From Spirochaetes bacterium GWB1_60_80 (GTDB lineage Bacteria > Spirochaetota > Spirochaetia > Treponematales > UBA12059), in the NCBI GenBank assembly GCA_001829185.1, contig MIAR01000043.1, positions 31,425 to 95,424 of the forward strand: DNA of 64,000 bases. The letters are read 5' to 3'. The position numbers and the translations under genes were made by a program. Shown here piece by piece: positions 8,994 to 15,581 of this stretch (the first letter of the stretch is position 1; each line of letters begins with the position of its first letter). The notes below the pieces were generated by a model that worked only from the letters and a program-made list of their open reading frames with translations, had not been told where the DNA came from and did no database searches.

Positions 8994-10051
8994 ATCGCGC
9001 ACGAGACCTCTTCACCGCCCTGATGGCGGTATTCCTCGGCCTGGTGGCGGGGGCTATCTTCATGACCGCCATCGGCGCCAACCCCTTCGCCGGCTTTTTC
9101 TACCTGTTTCGCGGCGGCCTGATGTCCATCTCGCGTATCGGCGATACCCTGTCCACCGCCACCACCCTGATCCTAACCGGCCTGGCGGTGGCCTTCGCCT
9201 TCCGCACCGGCTTGTTCAATATCGGCGTGGCCGGCCAGATGCTGGTCGGCGGCCTCGTGGCCACCATGCTGGCCCTGACCATCGGCGAGTCGATGCCCAA
9301 GTACCTGTTCATCCCGCTGGTGCTGGTCTGCTCGATGCTGGCCGGCGCCCTCTGGGCGGGCATCGCCGGACTGCTCAAGGCGGCCTTCAACGTCCATGAG
9401 GTGGTGGCCACCATCATGCTCAACTGGACCGCCTTCTGGGTGGTCGACTACATCATCCCGACCTTCTTCAAGGCCGGCCTGGAGACCGAGTCGCGCACCA
9501 TCCTGTCGGATGCCTCGATGCGCATGGACTGGATGAATCGGCTGTTCGACGGCTCGCACGTCAATTTTGGCCTATTCGTGTCCATCAGCGCGGTCATCAT
9601 CATCGCCATCATCCTGGACAAGACGGTGCTTGGTTACGAGCTCAAGGCGGTTGGCTTCAACCACCACGCTGCCGAGTACGCCGGCATCGACGTGGCGCGC
9701 AACGTTACCCTGGCCATGGCCATTTCCGGCGCCCTAGCCGGCCTGGCCGGCGCTACCTATTACACCGGCTACACCCTGAACATGCAGATCGGCGTCATGC
9801 CGACCGCCGGCTTCGACGGCATCGCGGTGGCCCTGTTGGGCGCCAACTCGCCGTGGGGCGTGTTGGCCGCCGCCCTGTTCTTCGGCATCCTGCACGCCGG
9901 CAAGGGCTTGATGGGCGCCAATACCAGCATACCGCCCGAGATCGGCGATACCATCATCGCCACCATCATCTACTTCGCGGCTACCAGCATCCTGTTCTTC
10001 AAGTTATTTGATTATCTCAAGAAAAAATTCAAGAAGGGAGGGCAGGCATGA
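8990..10051 (+). CDS. nupP: Nucleoside ABC transporter permease 1
   Basis: 353 residues, starting with GTG inside the stop region of the ATPase gene (GTGA overlap). About eight to ten transmembrane helices are visible, ending in a Lys-rich cytoplasmic tail. Sequence such as GLFNIGVAGQMLVGG and VHEVVATIMLNW is typical of the BPD_transp_2 permeases that pair with YufO-type ATPases. It forms one half of the membrane channel with the next gene. Confidence 0.9.
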   Translation: MNRARDLFTALMAVFLGLVAGAIFMTAIGANPFAGFFYLFRGGLMSISRIGDTLSTATTLILTGLAVAFAFRTGLFNIGVAGQMLVGGLVATMLALTIGESMPKYLFIPLVLVCSMLAGALWAGIAGLLKAAFNVHEVVATIMLNWTAFWVVDYIIPTFFKAGLETESRTILSDASMRMDWMNRLFDGSHVNFGLFVSISAVIIIAIILDKTVLGYELKAVGFNHHAAEYAGIDVARNVTLAMAISGALAGLAGATYYTGYTLNMQIGVMPTAGFDGIAVALLGANSPWGVLAAALFFGILHAGKGLMGANTSIPPEIGDTIIATIIYFAATSILFFKLFDYLKKKFKKGGQA

Positions 10052-11079
10052 ACCTCATCCTGGATATTTTCCCCTATGCGATTGCCTATACCATGCCCCT
10101 GCTGGCGGCGGCGCTAGGCGGCCTCTATTCGGAGCGCTCCGGCGTCGTCAATATCGGACTGGAAGGCTTGATGGTCATGGGCATGTTCGTGTCGGCCATC
10201 ACCATCGCCGCCTTCGAGCCGGCGATCGCCGTCTGGACGCTGGCGCGCTGCCAGGCCCGCGGCATCGACATCGTCGCCTCGCCGGCCGAGTACCAGGCCA
10301 TCTTCAACCATTTCCATGCCATGGTGCTGTGGATCGGCGTCCTGGCCGGAACCCTGGGTGCCACCATTTTCAGCCTACTGCACGCCTTTGCCAGCGTGAC
10401 GCTTAAAGCCAACCAGGTCATCTCCGGCACGGCCATCAACATGATCGCCGGCGCCATAACCGTTTTCCTGGCGCGCACCATTTCCGGTTCGGGGAATATC
10501 AGCATCAAGCTGGGCTTCCTGCGCGGCGACGTGCCGGTGCTGAGCAAGATACCGCTCCTGGGCCGGCTGTTCTTCAGCCAGACCTACGCCACCACCTGGT
10601 TGGTACTGCTCATCCTGGTTGTTTCCTGGCTGCTGATTTACCGGACGCCCTTCGGCCTGCGCCTGCGTTCCTGCGGTGAGCATCCCCAGACGGCCGATGC
10701 CGCCGGCATCAACGTCTACCGCGTGCGCTACATCGCGGTAATGTTGTCTGGCGCCATGGCCGGCCTGGCCGGCAGCGTCATGCTAGTGACCTACGCCGGC
10801 GAGTTTACCGGCAGCGTGGCCGGCATGGGCTTCCTGGCCCTGGCCGCCCTGATTTTCGGACAGTGGAAGCCGCTGGGCATCCTTGGTGCCACCTTCTTCT
10901 TCGGCATCGCCGCCACCATCGCCAACGTCGCCCCCGGCATCCCGCGGCTCAGCTCCATTCCAGAATGGATATTGCGCATCTTCCCCTACGTGGTCACGCT
11001 GGTGGCCCTGATGCTCTTCTCGAAAACCTCGCAGGCGCCACGTGCCTCCGGGGAGGCTTTTGACAAAGGCAAACGGTGA
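10048..11079 (+). CDS. nupQ: Nucleoside ABC transporter permease 2
   Basis: 343 residues, ATGA overlap with the previous permease. It is shaped like YufQ/NupQ, with GVVNIGLEGLMVMG near the N-terminus and the EHPQTADAAGINV loop. An extra polar loop of about 30 residues (around residues 65-95) separates early helices. No BmpA-like substrate-binding lipoprotein gene follows; instead the first attC-like repeat begins about 12 bases after the stop codon. Confidence 0.9.
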   Translation: MNLILDIFPYAIAYTMPLLAAALGGLYSERSGVVNIGLEGLMVMGMFVSAITIAAFEPAIAVWTLARCQARGIDIVASPAEYQAIFNHFHAMVLWIGVLAGTLGATIFSLLHAFASVTLKANQVISGTAINMIAGAITVFLARTISGSGNISIKLGFLRGDVPVLSKIPLLGRLFFSQTYATTWLVLLILVVSWLLIYRTPFGLRLRSCGEHPQTADAAGINVYRVRYIAVMLSGAMAGLAGSVMLVTYAGEFTGSVAGMGFLALAALIFGQWKPLGILGATFFFGIAATIANVAPGIPRLSSIPEWILRIFPYVVTLVALMLFSKTSQAPRASGEAFDKGKR

Positions 11080-11090
11080 CGTTATAAAAA

Positions 11091-11210
11091 ATGTGCAGAC
11101 GCGGGGCCTGGTGCTGCAAGGTATGGTCAGCTTATCGCTTGACCATACCTTGCAGCACCACCAAGCCAAGGGCTTGGTGCGCACTCGCGCGGGTGCCGGG
11201 TTTGTTAGAA
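11091..11210 (-). repeat. attC-like imperfect palindrome, copy 1
   Basis: A 21-bp perfect stem (arms 11109-11129 and 11140-11160) encloses the loop GCTTATCGCT. A second hairpin, CACCAAGCC/GGCTTGGTG, follows at once. Read on the minus strand the element begins TTCTAACAAACCCGGC and ends with CCCCGCGTCTGC, which resembles the outer boxes of an integron attC site. The far box is poor in this copy (no GTT). It starts 12 bases after the nupQ stop and might also act as its transcription end. Copies 2 and 4 share this plan in the same orientation. Confidence 0.6.
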
Positions 11211-11269
11211 GCGTTTGACTTGGTCAATCGCTTGGTGTGATAGAAGCCTGGGGTTGTGTTCTGAAAACA

Positions 11270-11388
11270 TGGCAGACGCGGGGCCTGGTGCTGCAAGATA
11301 TGGTCAGCTTATCGCTTGACCATACCTTGCAGCGCCACCACGCCGAGGGCTTGGTGCGCACTCGCGCGGGTGCCGGTATTTGTTGTAA
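11270..11388 (-). repeat. attC-like imperfect palindrome, copy 2
   Basis: Same plan as copy 1, about 176 bases further on. The long stem has two imperfections (ATATGG against CCATACC, and CGCCA for CACCA). On the minus strand the left box is CTTACAACAAATACCGGC and the right end reads GCGTCTGCCATGTTTTC. The space between copies 1 and 2 has no gene, like an empty cassette. Confidence 0.6.
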
Positions 11389-11531
11389 GCGTTTGATCTG
11401 GTAGATTACCTTGGATGTGCAGATAATCCCATGCAGACGTACGGAGCCAAATAGGCAAGCCATGCTATTGTAGCCTCCCGCGGCTTCTGCGTTGATACTA
11501 ACATCACTTAGTGCTATTTGAGCAAGTCCAT

Positions 11532-11639
11532 GTTTATAAACAACCCAGGCGCAAGCGCGGGTGGCGCGTCCAAGCGTGGCTAAGCGATAAGCGCAGCCAT
11601 GCTTGAAAGCGCCAGGACCCGCGGCTCCAATGTTTAAAT
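11532..11639 (+). repeat. attC-like imperfect palindrome, copy 3
   Basis: Begins GTTTATAAACAACCCAGGCG and ends CTCCAATGTTTAAATA, so an AAC box faces a GTT box. The inner stem is CAAGCGTGGCT with AGCCATGCTTG around the AAGCGATAAGC loop. The stem sequence differs from copies 1, 2 and 4 but the loop is shared. About 130 bases upstream of it also align with the same region upstream of copy 5. Confidence 0.6.
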
Positions 11640-11715
11640 AGAATAGCCATAAGTGCTAAGGCTATCAGGGCAGGCTTATGTAATTTGACAACCTCGCTAT
11701 GTTAGCGCAGGGCAC

Positions 11716-12189
11716 TTATAGATAACGCCGGACTTGTGTCCGATAGGCTGAATATTCGTCGCCGAATCGTGCCGCTAGGAATTTTTCCTCACCTCGGATA
11801 ATCAGGTCATAGACCGCCATGCTGTAAAGCCCCGCCACCCAGGCGACCGGATTTGATATCGCTAACATGGCTGCAATAGTGAGAAGATTGAAACCGACAT
11901 ACATCGGATTGCGGCTCAATCGGTATATCCCACCTGTTTTCAGCTTGGTATCGCCTTGGGGTAAGCCTAAGCGCGTTGATTTTCCTAAGCTGACCGCACT
12001 GGCCGCGATAAATATCAAGCCTAGCAGCAGCGCGGCGATAGCCAGTATATCCAAGACCGGCAGCTCAAATTCCGGAATGAACTTGATTCCAAAGCACCCG
12101 AGGCCACCTCCCACCCACAGTGCATAACCACTCACCTTGCCAGAATAAAACAGCACTGGATTGATCGTCGCTTTCCCAATAATTTCCAT
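11716..12189 (-). CDS. Isoprenylcysteine methyltransferase-like (ICMT/PEMT family) membrane protein
   Basis: 157 residues from the ATG at 12189, chosen because AAGGAGT lies five bases upstream; the frame opens slightly earlier without a site. Four or so membrane helices are followed by the family signature GGIYRLSRNPMYVG near residue 100 and EEKFLAARFGDEY near the end. The family methylates isoprenylcysteine or phospholipids using SAM; bacterial substrates are mostly unknown. It is the only gene between two copies of a composite attC-like module, and its 3' end points to copies 3, 2 and 1. That is the layout of an integron gene cassette. Confidence 0.82.
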   Translation of the reverse strand: MEIIGKATINPVLFYSGKVSGYALWVGGGLGCFGIKFIPEFELPVLDILAIAALLLGLIFIAASAVSLGKSTRLGLPQGDTKLKTGGIYRLSRNPMYVGFNLLTIAAMLAISNPVAWVAGLYSMAVYDLIIRGEEKFLAARFGDEYSAYRTQVRRYL

Positions 12190-12261
12190 GGTTACTCCTT
12201 GCCTCATACGCACCGGCTAGCTCTAATGTCCCAAGTCGGTATCGGCTTATCAACCAAAAAG

Positions 12262-12390
12262 TATTAACAGCTTGGCAGTCGCGGGTCCTGGTGCTGCAAG
12301 GCAGGGTCAGCTTATCGCTTGACCCTGCCTTGCAGCACCACCAAGCCGAAGGCTTGGTGCGCACTCGCGCGGCTGCCGGGTTTGTTATAA
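12262..12390 (-). repeat. attC-like imperfect palindrome, copy 4
   Basis: A 21-bp perfect stem (12289-12309 and 12320-12340) with the same loop GCTTATCGCT. Against copy 1 two stem positions differ (GGCAGGG for GGTATGG) and both changes are matched in the other arm, so pairing is kept. The minus-strand ends are TTTATAACAAACCCGGC and GCTGTTAATAC, a convincing AAC/GTT pair. Confidence 0.65.
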
Positions 12391-12530
12391 ACGTTTGCGT
12401 TGTCAAATTGCGTTGTGCGTGTCTACAATCCCCTGCAGAAACTTGAAGCCACTTTGCCAGCCGTGCCGTAGCCACCCACGTCTCCTGCGTTGGTCATAAC
12501 ATCACTGTGTGCTATCTGAGCAACCCTCAG

Positions 12531-12636
12531 CGTATAAACAACCCAGGCGCCCGCGCGGGTGGCGCGGCCAGGTGCGTCCAGCGATAAGCTGGCCGCACCT
12601 GAAAGCGCCAGGCCCTGCGTCTGCCAATGTTATTTG
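12531..12636 (+). repeat. attC-like imperfect palindrome, copy 5
   Basis: Begins CGTATAAACAACCCAGGCG and ends CTGCCAATGTTATTTG. The inner stem CAGGTGCG-CCAGC pairs with GCTGG-CGCACCTG. Together with copy 4 it forms a module of about 370 bases that is homologous to the copy 2 plus copy 3 module, including the spacer. It ends just before the pmbA stop codon. Confidence 0.6.
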
Positions 12637-12643
12637 TAACGTA

Positions 12644-13954
12644 TCACTTGCCCGAAATGTCCGCAGGCCCAGCCTGCAGCCAGGGCAGTATGGCCGAGCC
12701 ATAGTTGACTCGTTCCCTGGAGATGGCCTTGACGTCGCTGAACAGCTTGGCCAGGTTGCCGGCGATCATGGTTTCGCCGATCGGCCGGACGATCTTGCCT
12801 TGCTCGATCAGGTAGGAGTTCTTGGCTACGCCGGAAAAATCGCCCGAGTCGGAGGGGCTGCCGCCGGAGAAGCGCATCAGCAGCAAGCCGCGCTCGATGC
12901 TCTTGACCATATCCTGCCAGCCAAGTTCGCCAGGGTCAACCATCAAGCCGCCGCCACCCGAAGGGCAGCGCGGTCGGCCGCTTTTGTTGGCGGCGTACAG
13001 ACCGATACTGAAGTTTCGCAAGACGCCTTTTTCGATGAGCAGGCAGTCCTCGGTCCGGAAGCCGTCGCCGGTGTACGGCGAGTTGGCCGCCAGCTCGGGG
13101 CTGTTGGGCAGGGAACGCACCGTCAGCTGCGGTGAGGTTACCGCCTGCCCGAGTTTGGCGGCCCAGGGCGAGGTACCGGTGATGATCGGGTAATCGCTGG
13201 TATAGACGCCGTCAAGCATGCCCAGGAAATCGCCTAGGCAGTCGGGCGCTATTAATAGGTCGCCGGAGAAATTGCCCTGCACCGGCTGGGTGACGGTCTG
13301 CTCGGTGGATTGCCGCATCAAGAGGTCGATACTGCCCCAGTCCTTAAGTGGTTGGTCCAGGTTCTTCTGGACGGCGCCGGAGTAGTTGAAGCTGGAGGCG
13401 TTGCCGCCGTCCTTACTGGTGAACATGGCGCTGAAATTATACAAGCCGCCGCGTTGCTCGAACTCGGCGCCGTTGGAGTTGGCGAAGAAGCTCTCGCCGC
13501 GGCTGAAGTCCAGTACGCACTGTTCCAGATGGGTGATCGGGTAGCGTTCCTGGCAATAGGCGATAAACTCTTGCAGGCGCTCGTACATCTTGTCGGAGTC
13601 GGGCTCCAGCTGGCCGTCCTCGAAGGACTCCAGCGGCCGGGCCGGCGAGATGTCGTTGGCCGGATCGGGTTGGCTGGAGCGGGCCATCGAAACGGCCTCG
13701 GCGGCCGCGGCCTCGATGCTCTGGTCGTCGTACTTGTTCAGGCTGACGCTGCCTTTACGGGTTTCAGTCAAGGCCGTCAGGCTGAGCGACACGTTGACCG
13801 TGCTGCGGTAGAGGCTCAATTTGCCGGCGTCGATGTTCATCTCGTTCTGGACGCCGCAGCCGAAACTGGCTGTAGCCTGGTCGGCTCCGGCCGCTCTCAG
13901 GGCGGCCACCGCCTTGCGGACTATCGCCATGCCGTCGAATTTCTGCGCGCTCAT
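12644..13954 (-). CDS. pmbA: PmbA/TldE, subunit of the TldD-TldE metalloprotease
   Basis: 436 residues from the ATG at 13954, which overlaps the tldD stop (ATGA); a longer open frame would intrude into tldD. It matches the PmbA/TldE half of the heterodimeric TldD-TldE protease, which processes or degrades unfolded and modified peptides (for example microcin B17, CcdA). The inactive partner normally lacks the HExxxH zinc site, and none is seen here. GFRTEDCLLIEKGVL and the PSGGGGLMV stretch are typical. It lies directly downstream of tldD, as in many bacteria. Confidence 0.92.
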   Translation of the reverse strand: MSAQKFDGMAIVRKAVAALRAAGADQATASFGCGVQNEMNIDAGKLSLYRSTVNVSLSLTALTETRKGSVSLNKYDDQSIEAAAAEAVSMARSSQPDPANDISPARPLESFEDGQLEPDSDKMYERLQEFIAYCQERYPITHLEQCVLDFSRGESFFANSNGAEFEQRGGLYNFSAMFTSKDGGNASSFNYSGAVQKNLDQPLKDWGSIDLLMRQSTEQTVTQPVQGNFSGDLLIAPDCLGDFLGMLDGVYTSDYPIITGTSPWAAKLGQAVTSPQLTVRSLPNSPELAANSPYTGDGFRTEDCLLIEKGVLRNFSIGLYAANKSGRPRCPSGGGGLMVDPGELGWQDMVKSIERGLLLMRFSGGSPSDSGDFSGVAKNSYLIEQGKIVRPIGETMIAGNLAKLFSDVKAISRERVNYGSAILPWLQAGPADISGK

Positions 13955-15333
13955 GCTCGGCCTCCCACGTTGATACGGCACTTGATGGCTGGTCCGCCCA
14001 TGCCTACCGGAATGGACTGTTTCTTGCCGCACATGCCGGCGCCGGTCCAGCTCATGTCGTCGGAAACCATGGTCACGGTCTTGAGCATGTTGAAGGCGAT
14101 ACCGGAGATGGTGCAGTCGCGTACCGCCGCGCCGAGCTTGCCGTTGTTGATCTCGTAGCCCATAACCACCCCGAACATGAATTCGGAGGTGGAATCGGCC
14201 TGGCCGTTGGATGATGTAAGAAAATAATAACCCTTGTCGACGCTGGCGATCATGTCGGCCAGCTTGCTTGAACCCGGCAGGATGGCGGTGTTGCGCATGC
14301 GGATGAGGGGTTCGTCGTAGAAGCCATAGGCGCGGGCGTTGCCGGTCGGATCGGCGCTAAAATGCCGGGCTGACTCCTTGTTGTGCATGTAGCTCTTGAG
14401 GACGCCATCCTTGATGAGTACGGCGTCCTTGGCCGCCGTGCCCTCGTCGTCGATCCATAGCGGTACCGGACAGAGCTTGCCGTAGGCGGTGTTGGCGAAG
14501 TCGACCATGGTGACCAGCGGGCTGGCTACCGCTTGGTTCATATAATCGGCCGCTACCGAGCCGCCCAGTACCAGGTCGGCCTCCACGGTGTGGCCGATGG
14601 CTTCGTGAGCCAGGATGCCGGCCAGGTCGGAGTCGAGGACTACCTCGTGCTCGCCGGGTTTTGCATAGACGCCCTTGGCCTTTTGCCGCAGACGGTCGGC
14701 CAATAGGTCGATTTTGGGGTAAAGCGCGGACGGCTGGTCGAAAATGTCCTCGAACTGACCGGGGCCGCCGATGACCTCGTACAGGTCGACTGGTTCGCCG
14801 TTTTCTTCCATGGTAAAGGAGGCGTAGACTAGGCTGCGGGCGATCAAGCTCCAGGCGTCGCCGCCGTCGGCCGTCAGTACGGTTTTCTCCATATCCAGCC
14901 CGGATAGCATCAAGGTGCGGGCCTTGAGGTAGGGGTACTTGGCGGCTGCATACGCGTCAACGTCGCGTAGGAAGTCAATGTAGGCTTTTTGTTCTAACCG
15001 CGGTTTGGTAGTGGCTAGGCTGTTTTGACCGATGCCGGGACGAGCGGGCAGGGCGCCGGTCGGTTGGCCGGCCTTGCTGCCTAGGAAGCGAGCGTTGTCG
15101 GTGGCCAGACGGATGGCTTGGCGGATCGCCTCGTCGTCACTCTCCGGCGTAGACGCGAAACCCCACAACCCGTTCTTGAAGACTCGCGCCGACATGCCGC
15201 CCTGCGCGTTGCGTGCGTTTCGTACAATGTCGCCGTTCAGGATGCCGACCGCGACGGACCGGTTCTCCTGGACGCGCAACTCCGTGTACTCGGAGAAGAG
15301 CGCTTTGTGCCGCTCAATGTTTGCATATTGCAT
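13951..15333 (-). CDS. tldD: TldD, catalytic zinc metalloprotease subunit
   Basis: 460 residues. The zinc-binding HEAIGHTVEAD (HExxxH) lies near residue 230, the active-site motif of TldD. C-terminal residues (SNGQADSTSEFMFG and GMCGKKQSIPVGMGGP) are also characteristic. AGGAG lies six bases before the ATG. It forms an operon with pmbA. With PmbA it makes a cytosolic protease with a closed chamber that admits unfolded peptides. Confidence 0.93.
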   Translation of the reverse strand: MQYANIERHKALFSEYTELRVQENRSVAVGILNGDIVRNARNAQGGMSARVFKNGLWGFASTPESDDEAIRQAIRLATDNARFLGSKAGQPTGALPARPGIGQNSLATTKPRLEQKAYIDFLRDVDAYAAAKYPYLKARTLMLSGLDMEKTVLTADGGDAWSLIARSLVYASFTMEENGEPVDLYEVIGGPGQFEDIFDQPSALYPKIDLLADRLRQKAKGVYAKPGEHEVVLDSDLAGILAHEAIGHTVEADLVLGGSVAADYMNQAVASPLVTMVDFANTAYGKLCPVPLWIDDEGTAAKDAVLIKDGVLKSYMHNKESARHFSADPTGNARAYGFYDEPLIRMRNTAILPGSSKLADMIASVDKGYYFLTSSNGQADSTSEFMFGVVMGYEINNGKLGAAVRDCTISGIAFNMLKTVTMVSDDMSWTGAGMCGKKQSIPVGMGGPAIKCRINVGGRA

Positions 15334-15416
15334 GCCTGCTCCTGTGAGTTGGAATGTACTTGAAGCTAATGCCGGAACGGCCAGCCGTCAAGCGGAAAAG
15401 AAAAGCCGCCGGATTA

Positions 15417-15547
15417 GCAGGTTGTTGAAAAAGCCGGTTGCTTTCTCAACAACCTTAACAATTCCTCGCATAGCTTGCGCTATGCTGCGTAATTGTACCG
15501 GCTTTTGAAGTGTTGAAAAGCCGCATCCGCGTTTTTCAACACCCTGC
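15417..15547. mobile_element. 131-bp MITE-like element, copy A
   Basis: Inverted terminal repeats of about 16 bases (GCAGGTTGTTGAAAAA with TTTTTCAACACCCTGC, one mismatch) are bounded by TA on both sides (15415-15416 and 15548-15549). Inside are three hairpins: GGTTGTTGA/TCTCAACAACC, CGCATAGC/GCTATGCTGCG and GTGTTGAAAA/TTTTTCAACAC. It codes for nothing and is identical at all 131 positions to the copy at 46346. It lies between tldD and the end of the TPR kinase gene. It looks like a non-autonomous element with TA target duplication; ends beginning with TGTTGAAAA are common among bacterial IS families, but the parent is not in this window. Confidence 0.75.
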
Positions 15548-15581
15548 TAGACCGAAGCGGCGGACGCGTCCCTGGAAAGGA

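Noticed and set aside
12500..12644. Protein-coding use of the frames opened within the attC-like repeats
   Set aside because: Frames arise from the GC-rich palindromes and differ between copies.
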